From positions 1 through 64,000 of the forward strand of contig JACQBC010000019.1 in assembly GCA_016194635.1 (NCBI GenBank): a stretch of DNA of 64,000 nucleotides. Reading direction: 5' to 3'. The notes beneath the pieces were generated by a model. That model made no database searches. It saw only the letters and a program-made list of their open reading frames with translations, and had not been told where the DNA came from. This stretch comes from Gammaproteobacteria bacterium. GTDB taxonomy: Bacteria; Pseudomonadota; Gammaproteobacteria; UBA6429; Thiohalophilaceae. Shown piece by piece: positions 50,978 to 61,186 of the stretch (positions within the stretch are counted from its first letter, which is position 1; each line of letters opens with the position of its first letter). A program made the position numbers and the translations under genes.

Positions 50978-51976
50978 CTAGCCTTGCTGCGGCAAGGCCA
51001 CGCGTTGTGACGGCCGCACTGCCTCGGCCTGTGGCTTGGGCTCGCTGGCTTGGGCCGAGAAGTAGGTGGAATAAATGCAGTCATGTAATTCATTCAGTGT
51101 CAGTTGCAAACTGTCAATAAACTGATGTAATTCCGCTTGTTGTAGTTTCTCCGGTTTGACGCTGTTTACGGTAGCCAGTAGGCCACGGGCGATCTTCAAG
51201 GGCTGGGTATTATGCGGCAGGCTGCGCAAGCAAAATTCCACTTCGCCCACCGTATGGGCAAAGGCCCGTGGAAAACTGCGCTCTTGCAGCAAAAAGCGTA
51301 ACGCCTCCGCGCGGCGCACATTAACTTGCATTTTACGCCGATACATTTGGTAAGCGGACAGGGATTTGAGCACGCTGACCCACTGAATGCTTTCAAAGGG
51401 CCGCAATTCGCTGGCCACGTTCGGTAACAAATTGGCCGAGCGCACATCGATGATGCGGGTGGTCATATCGCCGCGTTCTAAATTACGCCCCATACGCAAA
51501 AAATCGTAACCGTCATCGTGGATCATGGACCCGGCCAATAACCCGGTAATGGTCTGTGTCCCCAGGATGATCGATTTTAAATATCCGAAGCGACCTTGCG
51601 CCGATAAACCCTTGCTGAGGTGGGTGCGGGCGAATAGATATAACTCGTTAAGGTATTCGTAGGTTTCGCGTGGGACAAAATCGCGGATGGTGCGCGCATT
51701 CTCGCGCGCCTGGCGCAACGAGCTTAACAAGGATCCGGGATTGAGTTCTTCACCGATGAGAAATTTTACCACGTGGCGCTCGTCGTAAATTCCCTTCATG
51801 TCTTTGAATAATGCCTCACCGCCGGTGATTTGAACCAACGGTTCCCAGCCGGGCCGGACTTTCTTGGGCAGGTCCAAGAGCAAAAACGCATTGACGTTGA
51901 TGATGCGCGCGATATTCTCCGCGCGTTCGACATAACGCGACATCCAATAGACATTTTCCGCCACTCGCGATAGCAT
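50978..51976 (-). CDS. alpha-E domain protein (COG2307)
   Basis: 332 aa, mostly helical. MLSRVAENVYWMSRYVERAENIARIINVN is the diagnostic opening; RDFVPRETYEYLNELY and MIHDDGYDFLRMGRNLERGDMTTRIIDVR are conserved. Alpha-E proteins accompany circularly permuted ATP-grasp enzymes and transglutaminase-like proteins in the Anbu neighbourhood. It starts two bases after the ATP-grasp gene ends. The biochemical role is not known. Confidence 0.9.
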   Translation of the reverse strand: MLSRVAENVYWMSRYVERAENIARIINVNAFLLLDLPKKVRPGWEPLVQITGGEALFKDMKGIYDERHVVKFLIGEELNPGSLLSSLRQARENARTIRDFVPRETYEYLNELYLFARTHLSKGLSAQGRFGYLKSIILGTQTITGLLAGSMIHDDGYDFLRMGRNLERGDMTTRIIDVRSANLLPNVASELRPFESIQWVSVLKSLSAYQMYRRKMQVNVRRAEALRFLLQERSFPRAFAHTVGEVEFCLRSLPHNTQPLKIARGLLATVNSVKPEKLQQAELHQFIDSLQLTLNELHDCIYSTYFSAQASEPKPQAEAVRPSQRVALPQQG

Positions 51977-51978
51977 CT

Positions 51979-53427
51979 TTAACTGTCCGTATCCACAATC
52001 CAGGTGTCTTTACTACCCCCGCCCTGCGAGGAATTCACCACGGTCGAGCCCTTAACCAAGGCAACCCGGGTTAATCCGCCCAGCGTGACATAGGTGCGCT
52101 TGCCCGACAAAATAAACGGCCGTAGATCCACGTGCCGGCCTTCGACATGATCATCCACCAAGGTTGGGACCGTGGATAACGCAATTAACGGTTGCGCGAT
52201 GTAGTTACGCGGATCCTGTTTGATGAGTTTTGCGAATTCGGTGCGTTGCTTGCGGGTGGAACGGGTACCGATCAACATACCGTAGCCGCCGGATTCATTG
52301 GCAGGTTTCACCACCAGCTTATCCAAATTGGCCAACACGTGTTTGCGTTCATCTTTATTAATACACAAATAGGTCGGCACATTGGGGATGATCGGCTCCT
52401 CGTCTAAATAATATTTGATCATCTGCGGCACGTAGGCGTACACGACTTTATCATCGGCAACACCGGCGCCGGGGGCATTGGCCAGGGCGACGTTGCCTTT
52501 TTGCCAGGCGCGCATCAAGCCCGAGACACCGATCACCGAATCTTTGACAAATACACTCGGGTCCATGAACAGATCATCAATCCGCCGATAGATCACGTCC
52601 ACCCGCGCCAAGCCTTCGATGGTGCGCATGTACACGCAATCATCGTCGGCGACGGCAAGATCTCGGCCCTCGACCAGTTCCACCCCCATTTGCTGGGCGA
52701 GGTAGGCGTGTTCAAAATACGCGGAGTTATAAATACCCGGGGTTAACACCACGACCTCGGGCCGTTTCACCTTGCGCGGCGACAACGAGGCGAGCATGTC
52801 GTATAACTGCGAGGGATAATCATCCACCGGTAAAATATTTCCAGAGGCAAATAATTCCGGAAACACCCGTTTTTGCACTTGGCGATTCTCCAGCATGTAC
52901 GATACCCCGGAGGGAACCCGCAAATTATCTTCTAACACATACATCGTGCCGTCTTTGTCCCGAATTAGGTCAGAGCCACAGACATTTGCCCAAGCTTGGT
53001 GCGGAACCGAAGCGCCTTTGCATTCGGGCCGAAAATTTTTCGAATCGAGCAGTAATTCGCGTGGAAATACTTTATTCTTGACGATGCGTTGTTGGTGATA
53101 AATATCGTCGATAAACAGGTTCAAGGCCCTGACCCGCTGCCGTAATCCTTTTTCGATCACATCCCATTCGGACTTGCGGATGATCCGCGGAATGATATCA
53201 AAGGGCCACGCCCGGTCGATAGAACCGCCTTCTTGGGAGTATACCGTGAATGTGATACCCATGACCTGGATTGCCAGCTCCGCCGCGGCCTTACGCTCTT
53301 TGATTTCGGCATTGCTAAGGGTACTAAGATGTTCGCCTAAGGGCTTTGATGCATCGCGCGGCCGACCATTTTCAATGAGTTCATCGAAAAAGCCCTTTGC
53401 TGTATAAGATGACCAACGGATCGTCAT
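51979..53427 (-). CDS. circularly permuted ATP-grasp protein (COG2308)
   Basis: 482 aa. GITFTVYSQEGGSIDRAWPFDIIPR, PHQAWANVCGSDLIRDKDG, YVLEDNLRVPSGVSYMLENR, VVLTPGIYNSAYFEHAYLA and KLVVKPANESGGYGMLIG are hallmarks of this family, predicted to ligate a peptide or amine using ATP. The next gene on the same strand is the alpha-E protein; Anbu is divergent with a 130-base gap. Full family length. Confidence 0.93.
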   Translation of the reverse strand: MTIRWSSYTAKGFFDELIENGRPRDASKPLGEHLSTLSNAEIKERKAAAELAIQVMGITFTVYSQEGGSIDRAWPFDIIPRIIRKSEWDVIEKGLRQRVRALNLFIDDIYHQQRIVKNKVFPRELLLDSKNFRPECKGASVPHQAWANVCGSDLIRDKDGTMYVLEDNLRVPSGVSYMLENRQVQKRVFPELFASGNILPVDDYPSQLYDMLASLSPRKVKRPEVVVLTPGIYNSAYFEHAYLAQQMGVELVEGRDLAVADDDCVYMRTIEGLARVDVIYRRIDDLFMDPSVFVKDSVIGVSGLMRAWQKGNVALANAPGAGVADDKVVYAYVPQMIKYYLDEEPIIPNVPTYLCINKDERKHVLANLDKLVVKPANESGGYGMLIGTRSTRKQRTEFAKLIKQDPRNYIAQPLIALSTVPTLVDDHVEGRHVDLRPFILSGKRTYVTLGGLTRVALVKGSTVVNSSQGGGSKDTWIVDTDS

Positions 53428-53557
53428 TCACAACTCATGAAAAATAGCCCAGCCTGATTAAGATTATTGTATAGACTCTAGCACCACTTCAACACTTAAT
53501 TGAATTGTGTGCGATAATTCCTTGCACTTAATTGCACCATAACAGAGCGCGCCACGC

Positions 53558-54301
53558 ATGACCTATTGTCTCGCAGTAAAAGTAAACGATGGTTTGGTAT
53601 TTGCATCGGATTCTCGTACCAATGCCGGGGTGGATTACATCAACACCTACAGCAAAATGCATACGTTCCAACTGCAGGAGGATCGCGTTATCGTGGTGCT
53701 GTCATCGGGAAACCTCGCGACGAGCCAAGCGGTGATCAATGGCTTGCGGCGTGACTTGGAAGAACAGTCCGAGATTAACTTGGGTAGTGTTGACTATTTA
53801 TTTGACGCGGCGCATTACGTCGGACAACTGTCGCAGCGCATACAACAAGAACACAGCCCCAGCTTGGCACGCCACAGTATCAATGCGGAGGCGAGTTTTA
53901 TTCTGGGCGGGCAAATTCGCAATCGTGAATTGCAATTGTATTTGGTCTATCCCGAGGGCAATTATATCAGCGCCTCGGACGACACGCCGTTTGTACAAAT
54001 CGGCGAAACCAAATACGGTAAACCGATCTTGGATCGGGTGATTCGTCCCACCACCACCCTCGAGGACACCGCACGTTGCGCGCTGGTGTCGTTGGACTCC
54101 ACCATGCGATCCAATATCTCGGTGGGCCCCCCGATAGAATTGACGATCTGCAAAAAAGATTCTCTGCGTATCGACCAGCACCTGAGTTTAAATTACGACA
54201 CGCCCTTGTACAGAAGTCTGCAAAAGAGCTGGAACGACGGCATCCGTCGCGCCTTTAGCCGCTTGCCGCGGTTTGAGTGGGAGAGCCCCTCCACTAAATG
54301 A
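53558..54301 (+). CDS. Anbu proteasome-like peptidase
   Basis: 247 aa. MTYCLAVKVNDGLVFASDSRTNAGVDYINTYSKM is the Anbu hallmark: Thr2 becomes the N-terminal nucleophile, with Asp in SDSRTNAG and Lys in YSKM. VVLSSGNLATSQAV and LGGQIRNRELQLYLVYPEGN follow. Anbu is an ancestral beta-subunit relative of HslV that forms open helical rings in other species. It is 13 bases before the transglutaminase gene. Confidence 0.93.
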   Translation: MTYCLAVKVNDGLVFASDSRTNAGVDYINTYSKMHTFQLQEDRVIVVLSSGNLATSQAVINGLRRDLEEQSEINLGSVDYLFDAAHYVGQLSQRIQQEHSPSLARHSINAEASFILGGQIRNRELQLYLVYPEGNYISASDDTPFVQIGETKYGKPILDRVIRPTTTLEDTARCALVSLDSTMRSNISVGPPIELTICKKDSLRIDQHLSLNYDTPLYRSLQKSWNDGIRRAFSRLPRFEWESPSTK

Positions 54302-54314
54302 AAAATACTCCTAA

Positions 54315-57300
54315 ATGACCCTCCGTGTTGCTATTCATCACCACACTCGCTATTCCTATGATGCTCCTGTAATAATGGAGCCGCAGGTATTACGCCTGCG
54401 CCCGGCGGTGCATTGCCGCACCCCCATTGAGGCGTATTCCCTGCGGATCAGCCCGGCCAAACATTTTATCAACTGGCAGCAAGACCCCTTCGGTAATTTT
54501 CTGGCGCGGGTGGTATTCCCCGAACCGGTCGATCAGATGAGTATCGACGTTAGTCTGATCGCGCAAATGACGGTGATCAACCCGTTTGATTTTTTCATGG
54601 AAGAATACGCCGAACATTATCCCTTCAAGTATGCTAAAGATCTGCAGCGGCAACTGTCACCCTATCTTGCGCTGACCGAGCACGGGCCGCGGCTGCAAGG
54701 CTGGTTGCAAAGCATCGACACCCGCAAGGTTAACACGATTGATTTTCTAGTACGTATCAATCAACAACTGCAAGCCGCGATCCATTACAACATCCGCATG
54801 GAACCCGGTGTGCAAAGCGCTGAACAGACCTTGCAACGCGCCGACGGCTCCTGCCGTGACTCGGCCTGGTTGCTGGTTCAAATCTTACGTCACCTGGGGT
54901 TGGCGGCACGCTTCGTCTCGGGTTACTCCATACAATTAACCGCCGATCAAAAACCCCTCGACGGACCAAGTGGACCCAGCCAGGATGTGACCGACTTGCA
55001 CGCCTGGACCGAAGTATATATTCCCGGTGCCGGTTGGGTTGGCCTGGATCCCACCTCGGGTTTATTCGCCGGCGAAGGCCACATTCCCTTGGCCTGTACC
55101 CCCGAACCCGCCAGTGCCGCGCCGCTGACCGGCGCATTCAAGGGCCAGGCCACCACCACGTTTGAGTTTCACAACCACGTCACCCGTCTGCAGCAAGACC
55201 CGCGCGTGACCAAACCCTATCGTACGGAGGAGTGGCAAGCCATCCAGGCATTAGGACAACACATCGATGATCAATTGCAAGCCGATGATGTACGTCTAAC
55301 CCTCGGTGGCGAACCGACGTTTGTATCGATCGACGACATGGACTCGTCACAGTGGACCGTGGCCGCCGACGGCGCGGACAAACGCCAGCGTGCCGGTGAA
55401 CTGCTGCGGCGCCTCTGGGCACAGTTCGCCAAAGGCGGACTCTTATATTATGGACAGGGTAAATGGTACCCTAGCGAACCCCTGCCGCGCTGGGCGTTGG
55501 GATGTTTTTGGCGCAAAGATACGGTCGCGGTGTGGCAACAACCCAAGTGGCTCGCGAATGAAACCCAGGATTACGGCTTTGGTGCGCTGCACGCCGAACG
55601 CTTTATCGTCGCCCTGGCTAAACAGCTGGGGGTAGTTCCACAGCATGTGTCTGCCGGCTATGAAGACAGTGTGTATTATCTGCATCGCGAGAGCGAATTG
55701 CCGATCAACCTTGACGTCTTACAGACCGATTTGAATGACTCCTTGGAGCGCCAACGGCTCGCCGCCTTGCTCAAACGTGGACTGGCAACCCCCAGCGGTT
55801 ATGCCTTGCCGTTGCAGCTTGATGCAACCCGACAAGCTTGGCGCAGTTGTGAATGGCGGTTTCGCCACGGCCGCATGTACTTGGTGCCCGGCGATTCCGC
55901 GATGGGACTGCGACTGCCGTTGGACTCCCTCCCCTGGGTCGAGCCGGCGCAGCGCGACACCGCCCATGCGCGCAGCCTGTTTGAGCCGTTGCCGCCCTTG
56001 GGTGATGACAGCGGCGAGATCGCACGGCGTTACAGCGTACCGGTTCGTACCCCTGCCGCGCATCCGGAGATCCACGATCAGGTTATTGATAAACCCAAGG
56101 AGCCGTTGATACACACGGCCTTGTGCGTCGAAACACGGCAGGGACGGCTGCATATATTCCTACCGCCGTTGACACACTTGGAACATTACCTGGCATTACT
56201 ACACGCGGTGGAAACCACCGCCGCGGACTTACAACTGCCGGTGATCATCGAGGGTTACCCACCGCCAACGGACCCGCGTCTGCAACGGCTGATGGTAACA
56301 CCCGACCCCGGCGTGATCGAAGTTAATATTCACCCGGCCGAAAGCTGGGCGCAACTAACCCAGATCACCACCGACCTGTACGACATCGCGCGCGCCACAC
56401 GCTTGGGCACGGAGAAATTTATGCAGGACGGCCGCCACACCGGCACCGGCGGCGGTAATCACATCACCTTAGGCGGCGCAACCCCGGCCGACAGTCCGTT
56501 TTTGCGCCGCCCGGATTTATTGCGTAGCATGATCACCTACTGGCAACATCACCCGGGCTTGTCGTATTTATTTTCAGGATTGTTCATCGGTCCGACCTCA
56601 CAAGCCCCGCGGGTGGATGAAGGTCGCGACGAGATGTTGTATGAACTGGAAACCGCCTTTGCGCAGATGCCCACGGGAGTAGTCACCCAGCCATGGTTGG
56701 TGGATCGCCTGCTGCGTAATTTATTGATCGATATCACCGGCAATACCCACCGCGCTGAAATTTGCATCGACAAATTATACGCGCCCCACAGCCAAAGCGG
56801 GCGGCTGGGATTGGTGGAATTGCGCGGTTTTGAAATGCCACCGCACGCGCAGATGAGCCTGGTGCAGATGTTATTACTGCGCGCGTGCATCGCCTGGTTT
56901 TGGCGTCAACCCTACACCAAACCCTTGGTACGCTGGGGCACTGAATTGCACGATCGTTTTATGCTGCCGCACTATGTACAGCGGGATATGCAAGACATCG
57001 TGGCTGATCTTAATCGCGCGGGGTTTGGCTTTGATGCAGGTTGGTTAGAACCGTTTGTGGAATTTCGTTTTCCGCGCTACGGTCAGGTTCAAATTCAAGA
57101 CCTGTCACTGGAGTTACGCATGGCCTTGGAGCCCTGGCATGTGTTGGGTGAGGAGGTCACCGCCCAAGGCACGGCGCGTTATGTGGATTCCTCGCGCGAA
57201 CGCTTACAGGTGCGCGTCAACGGCATGACCGATACGCGTTTCGTCGTCACCTGCAACGGCCGGCGTGTGCCGTTACACGCCACCGGCACCCATACCGAGT

Positions 57301-57620
57301 ATGTCGCCGCGGTGCGTTATCGCGCCTGGCAAGTCCCCTCGGCCTTGCATCCGACGATTGGCGTACACGCGCCCTTGGTGTTTGATATTATCGACACCTG
57401 GAATAACCACTCGATTGGCGGCTGTACCTACCATGTTACCCATCCTGGCGGGCGCAATTTCACCGATTTTCCGGTTAACAGCCAGGCCGCCGAATCCCGC
57501 CGCAACGCGCGTTTTTGGCCGTACGGCTACACCCCCGGGCCACGGCCGGTAGCCGCCGATGAATCCAATGCGGAATACCCCTATACCTTGGATTTGTTAC
57601 GCCCTAATAGCGTCCGATGA
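54315..57620 (+). CDS. DUF2126 transglutaminase-like protein
   Basis: 1101 aa. The N-terminal domain has the papain-like triad in order: Cys (about 178) in GSCRDSAWLLVQ, His in DLHAWTEVYIPG, Asp in LDPTSGLFAGEGH. A long DUF2126 region follows (TLGGEPTFVSIDD, YYGQGKWYPSEPLPRWALG, TGGGNHITLGG), resembling amidoligase/ATP-grasp-associated domains. Likely forms or cuts isopeptide-type bonds. It overlaps the convergent metallopeptidase gene by 17 bases. Confidence 0.92.
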   Translation: MTLRVAIHHHTRYSYDAPVIMEPQVLRLRPAVHCRTPIEAYSLRISPAKHFINWQQDPFGNFLARVVFPEPVDQMSIDVSLIAQMTVINPFDFFMEEYAEHYPFKYAKDLQRQLSPYLALTEHGPRLQGWLQSIDTRKVNTIDFLVRINQQLQAAIHYNIRMEPGVQSAEQTLQRADGSCRDSAWLLVQILRHLGLAARFVSGYSIQLTADQKPLDGPSGPSQDVTDLHAWTEVYIPGAGWVGLDPTSGLFAGEGHIPLACTPEPASAAPLTGAFKGQATTTFEFHNHVTRLQQDPRVTKPYRTEEWQAIQALGQHIDDQLQADDVRLTLGGEPTFVSIDDMDSSQWTVAADGADKRQRAGELLRRLWAQFAKGGLLYYGQGKWYPSEPLPRWALGCFWRKDTVAVWQQPKWLANETQDYGFGALHAERFIVALAKQLGVVPQHVSAGYEDSVYYLHRESELPINLDVLQTDLNDSLERQRLAALLKRGLATPSGYALPLQLDATRQAWRSCEWRFRHGRMYLVPGDSAMGLRLPLDSLPWVEPAQRDTAHARSLFEPLPPLGDDSGEIARRYSVPVRTPAAHPEIHDQVIDKPKEPLIHTALCVETRQGRLHIFLPPLTHLEHYLALLHAVETTAADLQLPVIIEGYPPPTDPRLQRLMVTPDPGVIEVNIHPAESWAQLTQITTDLYDIARATRLGTEKFMQDGRHTGTGGGNHITLGGATPADSPFLRRPDLLRSMITYWQHHPGLSYLFSGLFIGPTSQAPRVDEGRDEMLYELETAFAQMPTGVVTQPWLVDRLLRNLLIDITGNTHRAEICIDKLYAPHSQSGRLGLVELRGFEMPPHAQMSLVQMLLLRACIAWFWRQPYTKPLVRWGTELHDRFMLPHYVQRDMQDIVADLNRAGFGFDAGWLEPFVEFRFPRYGQVQIQDLSLELRMALEPWHVLGEEVTAQGTARYVDSSRERLQVRVNGMTDTRFVVTCNGRRVPLHATGTHTEYVAAVRYRAWQVPSALHPTIGVHAPLVFDIIDTWNNHSIGGCTYHVTHPGGRNFTDFPVNSQAAESRRNARFWPYGYTPGPRPVAADESNAEYPYTLDLLRPNSVR

Positions 57621-58695
57621 TCCGATGCACAAACCGCAACTTGTCACTGATGGTGGCGGTAATGGCAAACGGGTAAGCATCGCGCAAACCCATGCTGCGA
57701 TTCAACGAATTCATCACCAAGGTTAAACTCACCCAATCGCGCAACATGTCATCGAAGCTGGATTTGCAGCGCGCATCCGAGGTAAGTTGCGCCGTGCCGC
57801 TATTCACCAACGGTGCACTGAAGCTTTTGCCGCGAATCGCGAAGTCGTAATCGTAGGCGGTATCCAGGGTGTCCACCATGTGCAGATAATGCGCGAAGGT
57901 CTCGGCAAAATCCTCCCAGGGATGGGCGCTCGCATACGCACTGATATACGACACCGGCCACTGCTTGGGGGCACCTTGTTGATAATAGTCCGCCAAGGCC
58001 CGCGAATAATTCCGCCGTTCATCACCGAAGACCTGACGATAGTCCGTCAGCAAGCTCGGTGTGGTATGCAACACATACCAATAATAATGGCCGATCTCGT
58101 GGCGAAAATGCCCCAGCAGGGTCCGGTACTGCTCTCCCATCTTCTCGCGCATGACGGTGCGTTGCACTGGATCGGCCTCGGCCACGTTGATGGTGATCAC
58201 ACCTTGGTTGTGACCCGTCATGACCTGCTGTTCATCAACCGCGTCGTTAAATTCGGCGGGTTCGCGCGAGGCCAAAAACTGAAACGCCAAGCCACGCGTA
58301 TTATCCGCATCACGACCCTGCAGCGGTAATCGCAAACGGTACAGGGTATATAACAAACGCCGTTTGGCCGATTCGGTACGTAACCACAACAGGTGGTTCT
58401 CCGGGTGGGTCAGATCAGGGACCGTATCATTTAAGCGGCAGGCCTGACAGTACGGCTCGGTATCGTTCTCGGCAACCAACCAATTACACACGTGCTGCTC
58501 GGCGTAATTCCGGCACAGACGGTAGTGGCCCTGCCCGGCATGTACCGCGGCATCGCGCCAAAGATCCTCCGTCACCGGTTCTAGGGCAAGTAACTGCAGG
58601 CGATCCACCGCAAAACCCAGCTGGCGCTCGCACACCAGACAGCGAGTGTTCTCAAAGTGCAAGTTGTTGCCGCATACACAGCGAAAGGTTTTCAT
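57604..58695 (-). CDS. zinc-ribbon metallopeptidase (DUF2248/COG4307)
   Basis: 363 aa. The N-terminal zinc ribbon has CxC and CxxC (Cys6, 8, 19, 22), with a second CxxC at Cys83/86. HEIGH at residues 199-203 is a zincin motif, and EDFAETFAHYLH supplies the probable third ligand. The family recurs beside ATP-grasp/alpha-E/transglutaminase genes. It may hydrolyse a product made by the other enzymes. Confidence 0.87.
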   Translation of the reverse strand: MKTFRCVCGNNLHFENTRCLVCERQLGFAVDRLQLLALEPVTEDLWRDAAVHAGQGHYRLCRNYAEQHVCNWLVAENDTEPYCQACRLNDTVPDLTHPENHLLWLRTESAKRRLLYTLYRLRLPLQGRDADNTRGLAFQFLASREPAEFNDAVDEQQVMTGHNQGVITINVAEADPVQRTVMREKMGEQYRTLLGHFRHEIGHYYWYVLHTTPSLLTDYRQVFGDERRNYSRALADYYQQGAPKQWPVSYISAYASAHPWEDFAETFAHYLHMVDTLDTAYDYDFAIRGKSFSAPLVNSGTAQLTSDARCKSSFDDMLRDWVSLTLVMNSLNRSMGLRDAYPFAITATISDKLRFVHRIIGRY

Positions 58696-58842
58696 GTTGA
58701 ACTAACCCCGTCAATTCCCCCAAGTTAAGCATGCCCCCCGCCGCATGGCAATTCGTATCATCGTGTAATGACCTCCAGCGGCGATGCAGCCGCCGGGAAG
58801 CTGTGCGATAATGCCGTTCAGTACACATCCAGCGTGACACCG

Positions 58843-59655
58843 ATGCAAGCCCAGGTTATTAAACCCGAAGAACATTTTATTACCGAAGAGCCGTATTATG
58901 AATCGATCGGCGACGAAATCGCGGTGTTCAGCGCGGCCTACCGGCAAAAATTGCCGGTGCTCCTCAAGGGCCCCACCGGTTGTGGCAAGACCCGGTTCAT
59001 GGAGCACATGGCCTGGCGACTCCACCGGCCGCTGATCACCGTCTCCTGCCACGATGATCTAACCGCCTCGGATCTGGTGGGGCGCTTCTTGGTCAAGGGG
59101 GGCGAGACCGTGTGGATAGACGGTCCCCTGGCGCGTTCGGTCCGCAGCGGCAGCATTTGTTACTTGGATGAAATCGTCGAGGCCCGCAAAGACACCATGG
59201 TGGTAATCCACCCCCTGGCCGATGATCGGCGGGTGTTACCGATCGAGAAACTCGGCGAACTGATCGAGGCCAACGAGGATTTTTGCCTGGCCATTTCCTA
59301 CAATCCCGGCTATCAGAGCGTCTTAAAGGATCTCAAACAAAGCACCCGCCAACGTTTCATCGCGCTGGAGTTTAATTACCCCGCCCCGGATTTGGAGGCC
59401 ACGATCATCTTAAAAGAAACCGGCCTGCCGCGCGAGATGGCGAGCAAATTGGTGAAGTTCGCCAGCATGACGCGCAATTTAAAAGGCAGCGGCCTGGACG
59501 AAGGGGCCAGCACCCGACTGCTGGTGCACGCCGCCAAACTCATCACCGCCGACATCGCACCGGTCACCGCCTGTCACACCGCCATCGCCGCCGCGCTAAC
59601 CGATGACGCGGAAATGATCGCGGCGATCAACGAACTGAGCGGTTCGTTGTTTTAA
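58843..59655 (+). CDS. CbbQ/NirQ/NorQ-type MoxR AAA+ ATPase
   Basis: 270 aa from ATG 58843. Walker A in LLKGPTGCGKTRFMEHMAW (about residue 42), Walker B SICYLDEIVEARKD, sensor region CLAISYNPGYQSVLKDLKQS and arginine finger STRQRFIALEF match the CbbQ/NorQ clade. These ATPases act with VWA partners (CbbO/NorD) to activate metalloenzymes. A NorD-like gene starts 3.5 kb downstream. Confidence 0.92.
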   Translation: MQAQVIKPEEHFITEEPYYESIGDEIAVFSAAYRQKLPVLLKGPTGCGKTRFMEHMAWRLHRPLITVSCHDDLTASDLVGRFLVKGGETVWIDGPLARSVRSGSICYLDEIVEARKDTMVVIHPLADDRRVLPIEKLGELIEANEDFCLAISYNPGYQSVLKDLKQSTRQRFIALEFNYPAPDLEATIILKETGLPREMASKLVKFASMTRNLKGSGLDEGASTRLLVHAAKLITADIAPVTACHTAIAAALTDDAEMIAAINELSGSLF

Positions 59656-59657
59656 AA

Positions 59658-59692
59658 CCTCCTCACCCCGCCCTCTCTCGGCGGGAGAGGAA
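59658..59692 (+). terminator. possible terminator after the CbbQ-like gene
   Basis: CCTCCTCACCCCGCCCTCTC and TCGGCGGGAGAGG can pair over about 13 bases. It resembles a common GAGAGG/CCTCTC hairpin; a similar stretch is at about 32,345. No T-run. Confidence 0.35.
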
Positions 59693-59756
59693 AACATGCC
59701 AAGTCCCGCCGATCCTGCCAATCAACTACAGATAGTACACTTCCACTTTAATTGGG

Positions 59757-61163
59757 TTATCGATAATCCGCTTGGAAACGATCTTTATTCCAGGACATAT
59801 CCCACCAGACGCGCACGGATTGAAACCATTTATCCTGAAACTGATACAGATTACCGGCATATTTAGTCAGGATGGCCGCATCGCGGATCAATTCCGGATC
59901 GGCACCGGGATAGGCTTTTAAACGAATAATTTGCTGGTTCAATAAGGCTATGGCGTGATAATTTCGTTTTTGCTGGATCGCATAGGCAGTATTCATAAGC
60001 GTTTGCTGCGTATCCAAAATAAGCTTGGAACGCGCCACCTTACCTTCGTGATAGGGCAGGCAGTCGTTGTGATCTACTCCATAACTTATCGCTATTGCTT
60101 GCTGAATCTTTTGGTAGCGCTGTTGCGCAGGATGAAAATACTCCAGGCTTGCATGCAACAACTCGCGGCGTTTGTCACTCGACATGGCCGGTACTTTTAG
60201 TTTTACTAACAACACCCGCGTCTCGCCGGCATCCAGGTTGTTTAACGTCAATTGAATACGATTTTTTTGGATCACGATATTTTTTGGGTTGACCACCTCG
60301 ATAAGTTCCACCCCCGCGGCGGGTTCGATACTGGCCTGTAACTCGCGATAGTGGCTGGCATGGATAAAATGCAATTCGCTATTAAGCCAGAGGGGCAGAT
60401 TAAAATAGTCATTGTTAAACGCTAACCGCCCGGCGCCCTGCGTCACAATGGCATCCAGCAAGGCAAAATCAGGTTTCTCCCCCAGGCTCAGGATCGAAAG
60501 TTTGCCCGTGCTGATCTTCAACAGCCCCGCGATATCGATCAGGTCTTGTCGCGCCGCCGCACCCGGTCGAGCCATATCCCCCAGCAACAGCAGAAAATGT
60601 TGCGGCCTTGCGGCAAATTTGGCTTGGGATATTTTTTTCAAGAACATTTCTAGCGAATCGGAGCTATCGGTGAGTACACCTGGCGTGGTTAACCAGGCCG
60701 GTCGGGTAAACGCCGTGTCAACGCTGATCGATAAACCGCTGGAGGATGCGGCGCTGCTCTGCGCTAACGCGTTTATCACCTGTTGCTCAAATGACTGGTA
60801 GTGCGCGTTGTCGAGCGCCTCATCATAGATCAGCACATGGATGGCGGCGGGTTGTAACGCCGCCGGTTTGGCGACAATACCCAGTTGCGCATACAGCTCC
60901 CCGCCCGTCGCCATGATCCGTGGGCGATCAACATCGATATGCAGGGCCAACGCGGGGTCGCCGGGGGAATAGTCATGTTGGTACTGGTTCAGAATATCAT
61001 CGACCTCGACCGATTCCGTTCCCAACACATGATCTTCTGCGAGACTCTGATTGACGAAATCCATACGGGCGGTTTGAGTACCGCAGGCAGTGAGCCCCAA
61101 CAGGGTGATAACAAGACCCGTCCCAATGAGCCGTTTATTACGTAATAGCTTGATAATGAGCAT
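59757..61163 (-). CDS. VWA-like lipoprotein without a clear MIDAS motif
   Basis: 468 aa from the ATG at 61163 with AGAGGAT upstream. The lipobox LTAC gives a lipidated Cys at about residue 27. The layout of AAIHVLIYDEALDNAHYQ, HFLLLLGDMARPGAAARQDL and LSILSLGEKPDFALLDAIVTQGAGR matches the strands of YfbK-like VWA domains, but the DxSxS metal site is replaced by YDEAL. A C-terminal helical part follows. Probably a partner or decoy of the ATPase module. Confidence 0.6.
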   Translation of the reverse strand: MLIIKLLRNKRLIGTGLVITLLGLTACGTQTARMDFVNQSLAEDHVLGTESVEVDDILNQYQHDYSPGDPALALHIDVDRPRIMATGGELYAQLGIVAKPAALQPAAIHVLIYDEALDNAHYQSFEQQVINALAQSSAASSSGLSISVDTAFTRPAWLTTPGVLTDSSDSLEMFLKKISQAKFAARPQHFLLLLGDMARPGAAARQDLIDIAGLLKISTGKLSILSLGEKPDFALLDAIVTQGAGRLAFNNDYFNLPLWLNSELHFIHASHYRELQASIEPAAGVELIEVVNPKNIVIQKNRIQLTLNNLDAGETRVLLVKLKVPAMSSDKRRELLHASLEYFHPAQQRYQKIQQAIAISYGVDHNDCLPYHEGKVARSKLILDTQQTLMNTAYAIQQKRNYHAIALLNQQIIRLKAYPGADPELIRDAAILTKYAGNLYQFQDKWFQSVRVWWDMSWNKDRFQADYR

Positions 61164-61186
61164 TTTCTTATCCTCTCTGGCATTAA

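Noticed and set aside
58768-58842. Longer start for the CbbQ-like protein
   Set aside because: The first 25 residues are unlike the family, which begins near the ATG at 58843.
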